NCBI GenBank assembly: GCA_949358305.1
Contig: OX442320.1
Location: 7,892,259 to 7,952,258 of the forward strand
Reading direction: 5' to 3'
Origin: Strigamia acuminata
Taxonomy: Eukaryota; Arthropoda; Chilopoda; Geophilomorpha; Linotaeniidae
DNA: 60,000 bases
A program made the position numbers and the translations under genes. The notes beneath the pieces were generated by a model. It was not told the DNA's origin. It saw only the letters and a list, made by a program, of their open reading frames with translations, and made no database searches. Positions 34,623-49,562 of the stretch are shown here, in pieces. The number at the start of each line of letters is the position of its first letter. The stretch's first letter is position 1.

Positions 34623-34759
34623 TACCTGTGATGGCTGAACAATTTCGGCGTGCCAGCTCACCCACTGCCATCGTTGAATGACTGTTAACGCCACCTAGTG
34701 ATGATGGTGACGCAGCTTGTAGTGTACAGCGATTGTCCCCAGCTGGCGTAAGATTTGCT
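34623..34759 (-). CDS. Possible exon, unknown
   Basis: A 137-bp minus-strand segment lies between a pyrimidine-rich acceptor TTTTTTTTCTAG and a donor GTAAAT. One frame is open throughout (ANLTPAGDNRCTLQAASP, later STMAVGELARRNCSAIT). Splicing to the next acceptor (CTTTAG before TTTCCAAGATGGCG near 34495) would end the frame after VSKMAS. No family is recognised, and it may equally be a non-coding exon. Confidence 0.25.
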
Positions 34760-34853
34760 CTAGAAAAAAAAAAACAGAATATATGAATGACAAAATCCCT
34801 AATTATTAGTTTGCAGGTGAAAGCACACTGTATTCTTTGACTGGCACTGTATT

Positions 34854-35081
34854 TTCACAGACGAGGCAAAGTAAACTACACAACATCACGTAAATAAATG
34901 AATGAACATCTCTAGTATAAAATAAAATCTAAACATTCAATTTCTACACATTTTTTACAGTTGATATTTCACAGACGAGGCAAAGTAAACCACACAACAT
35001 CACGTAAATAAATGAATGAACATCTCTAGTATAAAATAAAATCTAAACATTCAATTTCTACACATTTTTTACAGTTGATAT
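34854..35081. repeat. 114-bp tandem duplication, nearly identical
   Basis: TTCACAGACGAGGCAAAGTA begins at 34854 and again at 34968. The two 114-bp copies differ at one position (CTACAC versus CCACAC), so the duplication is recent. Confidence 0.95.
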
Positions 35082-35089
35082 TTCCAACA

Positions 35090-36654
35090 AATACAGAGTA
35101 TTTCTCTACATTTTCATACACAGTCCAGTAACCGAGGACACCTCATTGCGCATACGAAAATCAAAATAAAAGCCCACATTCCCTGTTCCATCCTCCTAAG
35201 CTTCGATTTCGAGCTCAAACAAACTCACACAGGGAGAGCGAATAAAGAGGAAAGAACCAAGTACGATGTTTACGAGCATTTTTTGCTCAACTCACTCGAT
35301 ATTTCTAACAAAAGGTATATAAAAAGAATTGAAGAGATGAAGAGATCAAACATCTATCTTAGAATTTTTCTATACAATTTTTCTATCTTTGTAGTTTGAT
35401 TTCATTTGAAAAGTGCAACAGCAGCAGCTATGACCGCAGTAAAGATACTCAGCATACTCAAAAAGTAATTTCAAGATTCACTTGAATTTGTGATTCACAT
35501 GTGTAAACACATTAATTTTCCTTCACACTATTTGTAATCCCTATAACAGGATTTGTAAAACAGTCAAACCACTAGATCACAGCTAACAAGAATTTTCTTT
35601 CCATATATGATAGATTACCGTACATCGATCAACTGCAACATTCCATGTGCAACACATCCTAATCGACAAAAACAACTGATTTCATCTACAAAAAGATATT
35701 CCTGTACACAAATGTAAAAGATGAATGTCAATGTCACATTCCCTGCAAAGAATCAAAGTACTCACAAATCAGTCATGCTGTACACCACAAACTACAATGA
35801 ACCTGATAAGTGCAGTATTATTTTGCAACAAACAAAATCCAAATCTTTATTGACCGGCTTGAATATGAGATTATCTCATTCATATGCGACATTGGAAATA
35901 TTTTAAGTCTATCAATGGGCCTGTCAATATTGAGTGTGGCAAGAAAAATGGAAAAAATAGTTTTTTAAATATAAAAAAAAAAAACCAAGAGCAAAACCCA
36001 CACAAAAATAAGAGGCTAAACTTAAGCTTGACTTTTAATAATATCATTCACATGTGTATTACTAACATATTTTGGTTCATTTGAATGTAGCAACTTAGTT
36101 CCTAAAATTGTACATCCCAAATTTTCAGCAAATTATAAACATTATGTTATATATCTAAATAAAATAGATTTAAAATAAAACACATATATTCGTGATAATT
36201 TTAAAAATCAATTGTATAATCATTCCCTAATTGATGTTTGGCATTGGAAATATAAATTTTCAAAACAATTTAAATAAAAATTTCAACCAGTTTGCTCGCA
36301 AAACTCTTATTCTCTAAAAAGTAAACAGATTAAAAATGAATATTAAACAAAAAAACTTAAAATAACATATTCCAGACCATATCTTAATTTTTCTACATAA
36401 TTACAATCATCTTTCGTTAATTTGACATTCAACTGCTAGATTACCCATGGCAACATCTTCAGTACTTAATTTCCTTGTTGTACATACTGTATTTAGTCCA
36501 AATAACGTGTCTCGTATGCCCATGTCGATATCTGCAACATGTAATTTCCTTATTGTACTTGTTTATTCCAATAGTGTGTTTCATATGGCTAGACCCCGGA
36601 TAAATGCATAAATGCATACTTCATATGTATTTTGCATATTTGGCCGAAATTGGC
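35090..36654. other. AT-rich spacer before the satellite
   Basis: No exon with credible borders was recognised. Short open frames such as 35721-35906 are AT-driven. Base composition and repeat content change abruptly at about 36655. Confidence 0.5.
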
Positions 36655-37160
36655 TTACATTTCAACTTTTTCCGAAATCGCACCCGACTTCAAACACCCA
36701 TAAAAAGAGAACCATACACAGGAAACTTCCCAAACATTTTTTACTACTTCCTTGACTCACCCCTAAGACACTCACCACGTTTCAGCACCTCGCACCTTCT
36801 GATACTTGAGTAACACATTCCCAAACATAGCAACTTTTTCCGAAATCGCACCCGACTTCAACCAGCCATTACACCGGAACTATACACAGGAATCCTCCCA
36901 AACTTTTTTTACTACTTCCTTGACTCACCCCTAAGACACTCACCAAGTTTCAGCACCTCGCACCTTCAGATACTTGAGTAACACACTCCCAAACATAGCA
37001 ACTTTTTTCGAACATTTCAACTTTTTCCGAAATCGCACCCGACTTCAACCAGCCATTACACCGGAACTATACACAGGAATCCTCCCAAACTTTTTTTACT
37101 ACTTCCTTGACTCACCCCTAAGACACTCACCACGTTTCAGCACCTCGCACCTTCTGATAC

Positions 37161-37832
37161 TTGAGTAACACATTCCCAAACATAGCAACTTTTTCCGAAA
37201 TCGCACCCGACTTCAACCAGCCATTACACCGGAACTATACACAGGAATCCTCCCAAACTTTTTTTACTACTTCCTTGACTCACCCCTAAGACACTCACCA
37301 AGTTTCAGCACCTCGCACCTTCTGATACTTGAGTAACACACTCCCAAACATAGCAATTTTTTCCGAAATCGCACCCGACTTCAACCAGCCATTACACCGG
37401 AACTATACACAGGAATCCTCCCAAACTTTTTTTACTACTTCCTTGACTCACCCCTAAGACACTCACCACGTTTCAGCACCTCGCACCTTCTGATACTTGA
37501 GTAACACATTCCCAAACATAGCAACTTTTTCCGAAATCGCACCCGACTTCAACCAGCCATTACACCGGAACTATACACAGGAATCCTCCCAAACTTTTTT
37601 TACTACTTCCTTGACTCACCCCTAAGACACTCACCAAGTTTCAGCACCTCGCACCTTCTGATACTTGAGTAACACACTCCCAAACATAGCAATTTTTTCC
37701 GAAATCGCACCCGACTTCAACCAGCCATTACACCGGAACTATACACAGGAATCCTCCCAAACTTTTTTTACTACTTCCTTGACTCACCCCTAAGACACTC
37801 ACCACGTTTCAGCACCTCGCACCTTCTGATAC
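37161..37832. repeat. 336-bp dimer repeat at the left edge of the satellite
   Basis: Two S subtypes alternate: one with ACATTCCC and GCAACTTTTTCC, the other with ACACTCCC and GCAATTTTTTCC. The dimer at 37161-37496 is repeated at 37497-37832, a simple higher-order unit local to the array edge. Confidence 0.8.
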
Positions 37833-40800
37833 TTGAGTAACACATTCCCAAACATAGCAACTTTTTCCGAAATCGCACCCGACTTCAACCAGCCATTACA
37901 CCGGAACTATACACAGGAATCCTCCCAAACTTTTTTTACTACTTCCTTGACTCACCCCTAAGACACTCACCACGTTTCAGCACCTCGCATCTTCTGATAC
38001 TTGAGTAACACACTCCCAAACATAGCAACTTTTTCCGAAATCGCACCCGACTTCAACCAGCCATTACACCGGAACTATACACAGGAATCCTCCCAAACTT
38101 TTTTTACTACTTCCTTGACTCACCCCTAAGACACTCACCAAGTTTCAGCACCTCGCACCTTCAGATACTTGAGTAACACACTCCCAAACATAGCAACTTT
38201 TTTCGAACATTTCAACTTTTTCCGAAATCGCACCCGACTTCAACCAGCCATTACACCGGAACTATACACAGGAATCCTCCCAAACTTTTTTTACTACTTC
38301 CTTGACTCACCCCTAAGACACTCACCAAGTTTCAGCACCTCGCACCTTCAGATACTTGAGTAACACACTCCCAAACATAGCAACTTTTTTCGAACATTTC
38401 AACTTTTTCCGAAATCGCACCCGACTTCAACCAGCCATTACACCGGAACTATACACAGGAATCCTCCCAAACTTTTTTTACTACTTCCTTGACTCACCCC
38501 TAAGACACTCACCACGTTTCAGCACCTCGCACCTTCTGATACTTGAGTAACACATTCCCAAACATAGCAACTTTTTCCGAAATCGCACCCGACTTCAACC
38601 AGCCATTACACCGGAACTATACACAGGAATCCTCCCAAACTTTTTTTACTACTTCCTTGACTCACCCCTAAGACACTCACCAAGTTTCAGCACCTCGCAC
38701 CTTCAGATACTTGAGTAACACACTCCCAAACATAGCAACTTTTTTCGAACATTTCAACTTTTTCCGAAATCGCACCCGACTTCAACCAGCCATTACACCG
38801 GAACTATACACAGGAATCCTCCCAAACTTTTTTTACTACTTCCTTGACTCACCCCTAAGACACTCACCACGTTTCAGCACCTCGCACCTTCTGATACTTG
38901 AGTAACACATTCCCAAACATAGCAACTTTTTCCGAAATCGCACCCGACTTCAACCAGCCATTACACCGGAACTATACACAGGAATCCTCCCAAACTTTTT
39001 TTACTACTTCCTTGACTCACCCCTAAGACACTCACCAAGTTTCAGCACCTCGCACCTTCAGATACTTGAGTAACACACTCCCAAACATAGCAACTTTTTT
39101 CGAACATTTCAACTTTTTCCGAAATCGCACCCGACTTCAACCAGCCATTACACCGGAACTATACACAGGAATCCTCCCAAACTTTTTTTACTACTTCCTT
39201 GACTCACCCCTAAGACACTCACCAAGTTTCAGCACCTCGCACCTTCAGATACTTGAGTAACACACTCCCAAACATAGCAACTTTTTTCGAACATTTCAAC
39301 TTTTTCCGAAATCGCACCCGACTTCAACCAGCCATTTCACCGGAACTATACACAGGAATCCTCCCAAACTTTTTTTACTACTTCCTTGACTCACCCCTAA
39401 GACACTCACCAAGTTTCAGCACCTCGCACCTTCAGATACTTGAGTAACACACTCCCAAACATAGCAATTTTTCCAAACATTTCAACTTTTTCCGAAATCG
39501 CACCCGACTTCAACCAGCCATTACACCGGAACTATACACAGGAATCCTCCCAAACTTTTTTTACTACTTCCTTGACTCACCCCTAAGACACTCACCACGT
39601 TTCAGCACCTCGCACCTTCTGATACTTGAGTAACACATTCCTAAACATAGCAACTTTTTCCGAAATCGCACCCGACTTCAACCAGCCATTACACCGGAAC
39701 TATACACAGGAATCCTCCCAAACTTTTTTTACTACTTCCTTGACTCACCCCTAAGACACTCACCAAGTTTCAGCACCTCGCACCTTCAGATACTTGAGTA
39801 ACACACTCCCAAACATAGCAACTTTTTTCGAACATTTCAACTTTTTCCGAAATCGCACCCGACTTCAACCAGCCATTACACCGGAACTATACACAGGAAT
39901 CCTCCCAAACTTTTTTTACTACTTCCTTGACTCACCCCTAAGACACTCACCACGTTTCAGCACCTCGCACCTTCTGATACTTGAGTAACACATTCCCAAA
40001 CATAGCAACTTTTTCCGAAATCGCACCCGACTTCAACCAGCCATTACACCGGAACTATACACAGGAATCCTCCCAAACTTTTTTTACTACTTCCTTGACT
40101 CACCCCTAAGACACTCACCAAGTTTCAGCACCTCGCACCTTCAGATACTTGAGTAACACACTCCCAAACATAGCAACTTTTTTCGAACATTTCAACTTTT
40201 TCCGAAATCGCACCCGACTTCAACCAGCCATTACACCGGAACTATACACAGGAATCCTCCCAAACTTTTTTTACTACTTCCTTGACTCACCCCTAAGACA
40301 CTCACCAAGTTTCAGCACCTCGCACCTTCAGATACTTGAGTAACACACTCCCAAACATAGCAACTTTTTTCGAACATTTCAACTTTTTCCGAAATCGCAC
40401 CCGACTTCAACCAGCCATTACACCGGAACTATACACAGGAATCCTCCCAAACTTTTTTTACTACTTCCTTGACTCACCCCTAAGACACTCACCACGTTTC
40501 AGCACCTCGCACCTTCTGATACTTGAGTAACACATTCCCAAACATAGCAACTTTTTCCGAAATCGCACCCGACTTCAACCAGCCATTACACCGGAACTAT
40601 ACACAGGAATCCTCCCAAACTTTTTTTACTACTTCCTTGACTCACCCCTAAGACACTCACCAAGTTTCAGCACCTCGCACCTTCAGATACTTGAGTAACA
40701 CACTCCCAAACATAGCAATTTTTCCAAACATTTCAACTTTTTCCGAAATCGCACCCGACTTCAACCAGCCATTACACCGGAACTATACACAGGAATCCTC

Positions 40801-41606
40801 CCAAACTTTTTTTACTACTTCCTTGACTCACCCCTAAGACACTCACCACGTTTCAGCACCTCGCACCTTCAGATACTTGAGTAACACACTCCCAAACATA
40901 GCAACTTTTTTCGAACATTTCAACTTTTTCCGAAATCGCACCCGACTTCAACCAGCCATTACACCGGAACTATACACAGGAATCCTCCCAAACTTTTTTT
41001 ACTACTTCCTTGACTCACCCCTAAGACACTCACCACGTTTCAGCACCTCGCACCTTCAGATACTTGAGTAACACACTCCCAAACATAGCAACTTTTTTCG
41101 AACATTTCAACTTTTTCCGAAATCGCACCCGACTTCAACCAGCCATTACACCGGAACTATACACAGGAATCCTCCCAAACTTTTTTTACTACTTCCTTGA
41201 CTCACCCCTAAGACACTCACCACGTTTCAGCACCTCGCACCTTCAGATACTTGAGTAACACACTCCCAAACATAGCAACTTTTTTCGAACATTTCAACTT
41301 TTTCCGAAATCGCACCCGACTTCAACCAGCCATTACACCGGAACTATACACAGGAATCCTCCCAAACTTTTTTTACTACTTCCTTGACTCACCCCTAAGA
41401 CACTCACCACGTTTCAGCACCTCGCACCTTCTGATACTTGAGTAACACATTCCCAAACATAGCAACTTTTTCCGAAATCGCACCCGACTTCAACCAGCCA
41501 TTACACCGGAACTATACACAGGAATCCTCCCAAACTTTTTTTTACTACTTCCTTGACTCACCCCTAAGACACTCACCAAGTTTCAGCACCTCGCACCTTC
41601 AGATAC

Positions 41607-43083
41607 TTGAGTAACACACTCCCAAACATAGCAACTTTTTTCGAACATTTCAACTTTTTCCGAAATCGCACCCGACTTCAACCAGCCATTACACCGGAAC
41701 TATACACAGGAATCCTCCCAAACTTTTTTTACTACTTCCTTGACTCACCCCTAAGACACTCACCAAGTTTCAGCACCTCGCACCTTCAGATACTTGAGTA
41801 ACACACTCCCAAACATAGCAACTTTTTTCGAACATTTCAACTTTTTCCGAAATCGCACCCGACTTCAACCAGCCATTACACCGGAACTATACACAGGAAT
41901 CCTCCCAAACTTTTTTTACTACTTCCTTGACTCACCCCTAAGACACTCACCAAGTTTCAGCACCTCGCACCTTCAGATACTTGAGTAACACACTCCCAAA
42001 CATAGCAACTTTTTTCGAACATTTCAACTTTTTCCGAAATCGCACCCGACTTCAACCAGCCATTACACCGGAACTATACACAGGAATCCTCCCAAACTTT
42101 TTTTACTACTTCCTTGACTCACCCCTAAGACACTCACCAAGTTTCAGCACCTCGCACCTTCAGATACTTGAGTAACACACTCCCAAACATAGCAATTTTT
42201 CCGAACATTTCAACTTTTTCCGAAATCGCACCCGACTTCAACCAGCCATTACACCGGAACTATACACAGGAATCCTCCCAAACTTTTTTTACTACTTCCT
42301 TGACTCACCCCTAAGACACTCACCAAGTTTCAGCACCTCGCACCTTCAGATACTTGAGTAACACACTCCCAAACATAGCAACTTTTTTCGAACATTTCAA
42401 CTTTTTCCGAAATCGCACCCGACTTCAACCAGCCATTACACCGGAACTATACACAGGAATCCTCCCAAACTTTTTTTACTACTTCCTTGACTCACCCCTA
42501 AGACACTCACCAAGTTTCAGCACCTCGCACCTTCAGATACTTGAGTAACACACTCCCAAACATAGCAACTTTTTTCGAACATTTCAACTTTTTCCGAAAT
42601 CGCACCCGACTTCAACCAGCCATTACACCGGAACTATACACAGGAATCCTCCCAAACTTTTTTTACTACTTCCTTGACTCACCCCTAAGACACTCACCAA
42701 GTTTCAGCACCTCGCACCTTCAGATACTTGAGTAACACACTCCCAAACATAGCAACTTTTTTCGAACATTTCAACTTTTTCCGAAATCGCACCCGACTTC
42801 AACCAGCCATTACACCGGAACTATACACAGGAATCCTCCCAAACTTTTTTTACTACTTCCTTGACTCACCCCTAAGACACTCACCACGTTTCAGCACCTC
42901 GCACCTTCTGATACTTGAGTAACACATTCCCAAACATAGCAACTTTTTCCGAAATCGCACCCGACTTCAACCAGCCATTACACCGGAACTATACACAGGA
43001 ATCCTCCCAAACTTTTTTTTACTACTTCCTTGACTCACCCCTAAGACACTCACCAAGTTTCAGCACCTCGCACCTTCAGATAC
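41607..43083. repeat. 1477-bp satellite segment ending in a 169-bp monomer
   Basis: The order is L L L M L L L S(169). The same rare 169-bp monomer with eight T residues also ends the preceding block (41438-41606), implying a segmental copy event within the array. Confidence 0.75.
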
Positions 43084-46000
43084 TTGAGTAACACACTCCC
43101 AAACATAGCAACTTTTTTCGAACATTTCAACTTTTTCCGAAATCGCACCCGACTTCAACCAGCCATTACACCGGAACTATACACAGGAATCCTCCCAAAC
43201 TTTTTTTACTACTTCCTTGACTCACCCCTAAGACACTCACCAAGTTTCAGCACCTCGCACCTTCAGATACTTGAGTAACACACTCCCAAACATAGCAACT
43301 TTTTTCGAACATTTCAACTTTTTCCGAAATCGCACCCGACTTCAACCAGCCATTACACCGGAACTATACACAGGAATCCTCCCAAACTTTTTTTACTACT
43401 TCCTTGACTCACCCCTAAGACACTCACCAAGTTTCAGCACCTCGCACCTTCAGATACTTGAGTAACACACTCCCAAACATAGCAACTTTTTTCGAACATT
43501 TCAACTTTTTCCGAAATCGCACCCGACTTCAACCAGCCATTACACCGGAACTATACACAGGAATCCTCCCAAACTTTTTTTACTACTTCCTTGACTCACC
43601 CCTAAGACACTCACCAAGTTTCAGCACCTCGCACCTTCAGATACTTGAGTAACACACTCCCAAACATAGCAACTTTTTTCGAACATTTCAACTTTTTCCG
43701 AAATCGCACCCGACTTCAACCAGCCATTACACCGGAACTATACACAGGAATCCTCCCAAACTTTTTTTACTACTTCCTTGACTCACCCCTAAGACACTCA
43801 CCACGTTTCAGCACCTCGCACCTTCTGATACTTGAGTAACACATTCCCAAACATAGCAACTTTTTCCGAAATCGCACCCGACTTCAACCAGCCATTACAC
43901 CGGAACTATACACAGGAATCCTCCCAAACTTTTTTTACTACTTCCTTGACTCACCCCTAAGACACTCACCAAGTTTCAGCACCTCGCACCTTCAGATACT
44001 TGAGTAACACACTCCCAAACATAGCAACTTTTTTCGAACATTTCAACTTTTTCCGAAATCGCACCCGACTTCAACCAGCCATTACACCGGAACTATACAC
44101 AGGAATCCTCCCAAACTTTTTTTACTACTTCCTTGACTCACCCCTAAGACACTCACCAAGTTTCAGCACCTCGCACCTTCAGATACTTGAGTAACACACT
44201 CCCAAACATAGCAACTTTTTTCGAACATTTCAACTTTTTCCGAAATCGCACCCGACTTCAACCAGCCATTACACCGGAACTATACACAGGAATCCTCCCA
44301 AACTTTTTTTACTACTTCCTTGACTCACCCCTAAGACACTCACCACGTTTCAGCACCTCGCACCTTCTGATACTTGAGTAACACATTCCCAAACATAGCA
44401 ACTTTTTCCGAAATCGCACCCGACTTCAACCAGCCATTACACCGGAACTATACACAGGAATCCTCCCAAACTTTTTTTACTACTTCCTTGACTCACCCCT
44501 AAGACACTCACCACGTTTCAGCACCTCGCACCTTCTGATACTTGAGTAACACATTCCCAAACATAGCAACTTTTTCCGAAATCGCACCCGACTTCAACCA
44601 GCCATTACACCGGAACTATACACAGGAATCCTCCCAAACTTTTTTTACTACTTCCTTGACTCACCCCTAAGACACTCACCAAGTTTCAGCACCTCGCACC
44701 TTCAGATACTTGAGTAACACACTCCCAAACATAGCAACTTTTTTCGAACATTTCAACTTTTTCCGAAATCGCACCCGACTTCAACCAGCCATTACACCGG
44801 AACTATACACAGGAATCCTCCCAAACTTTTTTTACTACTTCCTTGACTCACCCCTAAGACACTCACCAAGTTTCAGCACCTCGCACCTTCTGATACTTGA
44901 GTAACACACTCCCAAACATAGCAATTTTTTCCGAAATCGCACCCGACTTCAACCAGCCATTACACCGGAACTATACACAGGAATCCTCCCAAACTTTTTT
45001 TACTACTTCCTTGACTCACCCCTAAGACACTCACCACGTTTCAGCACCTCGCACCTTCTGATACTTGAGTAACACACTCCCAAACATAGCAATTTTTTCC
45101 GAAATCGCACCCGACTTCAACCAGCCATTACACCGGAACTATACACAGGAATCCTCCCAAACTTTTTTTACTACTTCCTTGACTCACCCCTAAGACACTC
45201 ACCACGTTTCAGCACCTCGCACCTTCTGATACTTGAGTAACACACTCCCAAACATAGCAATTTTTTCCGAAATCGCACCCGACTTCAACCAGCCATTACA
45301 CCGGAACTATACACAGGAATCCTCCCAAACTTTTTTTACTACTTCCTTGACTCACCCCTAAGACACTCACCAAGTTTCAGCACCTCGCACCTTCAGATAC
45401 TTGAGTAACACACTCCCAAACATAGCAATTTTTCCGAACATTTCAACTTTTTCCGAAATCGCACCCGACTTCAACCAGCCATTACACCGGAACTATACAC
45501 AGGAATCCTCCCAAACTTTTTTTACTACTTCCTTGACTCACCCCTAAGACACTCACCACGTTTCAGCACCTCGCACCTTCTGATACTTGAGTAACACATT
45601 CCCAAACATAGCAACTTTTTCCGAAATCGCACCCGACTTCAACCAGCCATTACACCGGAACTATACACAGGAATCCTCCCAAACTTTTTTTACTACTTCC
45701 TTGACTCACCCCTAAGACACTCACCACGTTTCAGCACCTCGCACCTTCTGATACTTGAGTAACACATTCCCAAACATAGCAACTTTTTCCGAAATCGCAC
45801 CCGAATTCAACCAGCCATTACACCGGAACTATACACAGGAATCCTCCCAAACTTTTTTTACTACTTCCTTGACTCACCCCTAAGACACTCACCAAGTTTC
45901 AGCACCTCGCACCTTCAGATACTTGAGTAACACACTCCCAAACATAGCAATTTTTCCGAACATTTCAACTTTTTCCGAAATCGCACCCGACTTCAACCAG

Positions 46001-46817
46001 CCATTACACCGGAACTATACACAGGAATCCTCCCAAACTTTTTTTACTACTTCCTTGACTCACCCCTAAGACACTCACCACGTTTCAGCACCTCGCACCT
46101 TCTGATACTTGAGTAACACATTCCCAAACATAGCAACTTTTTCCGAAATCGCACCCGACTTCAACCAGCCATTACACCGGAACTATACACAGGAATCCTC
46201 CCAAACTTTTTTTACTACTTCCTTGACTCACCCCTAAGACACTCACCACGTTTCAGCACCTCGCACCTTCAGATACTTGAGTAACACACTCCCAAACATA
46301 GCAACTTTTTTCGAACATTTCAACTTTTTCCGAAATCGCACCCGACTTCAACCAGCCATTACACCGGAACTATACACAGGAATCCTCCCAAACTTTTTTT
46401 ACTACTTCCTTGACTCACCCCTAAGACACTCACCAAGTTTCAGCACCTCGCACCTTCTGATACTTGAGTAACACACTCCCAAACATAGCAATTTTTTCCG
46501 AAATCGCACCCGACTTCAACCAGCCATTACACCGGAACTATACACAGGAATCCTCCCAAACTTTTTTTACTACTTCCTTGACTCACCCCTAAGACACTCA
46601 CCAAGTTTCAGCACCTCGCACCTTCTGATACTTGAGTAACACACTCCCAAACATAGCAATTTTTCCGAACATTTCAACTTTTTCCGAAATCGCACCCGAC
46701 TTCAACCAGCCATTACACCGGAACTATACACAGGAATCCTCCCAAACTTTTTTTACTACTTTCTTGACTCACCCCTAAGACACTCACCAAGTTTCAGCAC
46801 CTCGCACCTTCAGATAC

Positions 46818-49562
46818 TTGAGTAACACACTCCCAAACATAGCAACTTTTTTCGAACATTTCAACTTTTTCCGAAATCGCACCCGACTTCAACCAGCCAT
46901 TACACCGGAACTATACACAGGAATCCTCCCAAACTTTTTTTACTACTTCCTTGACTTACCCCTAAGACACTCACCACGTTTCAGCACCTCGCACCTTCAG
47001 ATACTTGAGTAACACACTCCCAAACATAGCAACTTTTTTCGAACATTTCAACTTTTTCCGAAATCGCACCCGATTTCAACCAGCCATTACACCGGAACTA
47101 TACACAGGAATCCTCCCAAACTTTTTTTACTACTTCCTTGACTCACCCCTAAGACACTCACCACGTTTCAGCACCTCGCACCTTCTGATACTTGAGTAAC
47201 ACATTCCCAAACATAGCAACTTTTTCCGAAATCGCACCCGACTTCAACCAGCCATTACACCGGAACTATACACAGGAATCCTCCCAAACTTTTTTTACTA
47301 CTTCCTTGACTCACCCCTAAGACACTCACCACGTTTCAGCACCTCGCACCTTCAGATACTTGAGTAACACACTCCCAAACATAGCAACTTTTTTCGAACA
47401 TTTCAACTTTTTCCGAAATCGCACCCGACTTCAACCAGCCATTACACCGGAACTATACACAGGAATCCTCCCAAACTTTTTTTACTACTTCCTTGACTCA
47501 CCCCTAAGACACTCACCAAGTTTCAGCACCTCGCACCTTCTGATACTTGAGTAACACACTCCCAAACATAGCAATTTTTCCGAACATTTCAACTTTTTCC
47601 GAAATCGCACCCGACTTCAACCAGCCATTACACCGGAACTATACACAGGAATCCTCCCAAACTTTTTTTACTACTTTCTTGACTCACCCCTAAGACACTC
47701 ACCAAGTTTCAGCACCTCGCACCTTCAGATACTTGAGTAACACACTCCCAAACATAGCAACTTTTTTCGAACATTTCAACTTTTTCCGAAATCGCACCCG
47801 ACTTCAACCAGCCATTACACCGGAACTATACACAGGAATCCTCCCAAACTTTTTTTACTACTTCCTTGACTCACCCCTAAGACACTCACCACGTTTCAGC
47901 ACCTCGCACCTTCAGATACTTGAGTAACACACTCCCAAACATAGCAACTTTTTTCGAACATTTCAACTTTTTCCGAAATCGCACCCGACTTCAACCAGCC
48001 ATTACACCGGAACTATACACAGGAATCCTCCCAAACTTTTTTTACTACTTCCTTGACTCACCCCTAAGACACTCACCAAGTTTCAGCACCTCGCACCTTC
48101 AGATACTTGAGTAACACACTCCCAAACATAGCAATTTTTCCGAACATTTCAACTTTTTCCGAAATCGCACCCGACTTCAACCAGCCATTACACCGGAACT
48201 ATACACAGGAATCCTCCCAAACTTTTTTTACTACTTCCTTGACTCACCCCTAAGACACTCACCACGTTTCAGCACCTCGCACCTTCTGATACTTGAGTAA
48301 CACATTCCCAAACATAGCAACTTTTTCCGAAATCGCACCCGACTTCAACCAGCCATTACACCGGAACTATACACAGGAATCCTCCCAAACTTTTTTTACT
48401 ACTTCCTTGACTCACCCCTAAGACACTCACCAAGTTTCAGCACCTCGCACCTTCTGATACTTGAGTAACACACTCCCAAACATAGCAACTTTTTTCGAAC
48501 ATTTCAACTTTTTCCGAAATCGCACCCGACTTCAACCAGCCATTACACCGGAACTATACACAGGAATCCTCCCAAACTTTTTTTACTACTTCCTTGACTC
48601 ACCCCTAAGACACTCACCACGTTTCAGCACCTCGCACCTTCAGATACTTGAGTAACACACTCCCAAACATAGCAACTTTTTTCGAACATTTCAACTTTTT
48701 CCGAAATCGCACCCGACTTCAACCAGCCATTACACCGGAACTATACACAGGAATCCTCCCAAACTTTTTTTACTACTTCCTTGACTCACCCCTAAGACAC
48801 TCACCACGTTTCAGCACCTCGCACCTTCAGATACTTGAGTAACACACTCCCAAACATAGCAACTTTTTTCGAACATTTTAACTTTTTCCGAAATCGCACC
48901 CGACTTCAACCAGCCATTACACCGGAACTATACACAGGAATCCTCCCAAACTTTTTTTACTACTTCCTTGACTCACCCCTAAGACACTCACCAAGTTTCA
49001 GCACCTCGCACCTTCAGATACTTGAGTAACACACTCCCAAACATAGCAATCTTTCCGAACATTTCAACTTTTTCCGAAATCGCACCCGACTTCAACCAGC
49101 CATTACACCGGAACTATACACAGGAATCCTCCCAAACTTTTTTTACTACTTCCTTGACTCACCCCTAAGACACTCACCACGTTTCAGCACCTCGCACCTT
49201 CTGATACTTGAGTAACACATTCCCAAACATAGCAACTTTTTCCGAAATCGCACCCGACTTCAACCAGCCATTACACCGGAACTATACACAGGAATCCTCC
49301 CAAACTTTTTTTACTACTTCCTTGACTCACCCCTAAGACACTCACCAAGTTTCAGCACCTCGCACCTTCAGATACTTGAGTAACACACTCCCAAACATAG
49401 CAACTTTTTTCGAACATTTCAACTTTTTCCGAAATCGCACCCGACTTCAACCAGCCATTACACCGGAACTATACACAGGAATCCTCCCAAACTTTTTTTA
49501 CTACTTCCTTGACTCACCCCTAAGACACTCACCAAGTTTCAGCACCTCGCACCTTCTGATAC
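46818..49562. repeat. 915-bp five-monomer satellite periodicity
   Basis: Block starts at 46818, 47733, 48648 and 49563 are spaced exactly 915 bp (three L, one S, one M). The second and third blocks share the order L L M S L; the first has L L S L M. A rare TACTTTCTTGAC variant recurs 915 bp apart (about 46761 and 47676). Confidence 0.75.
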
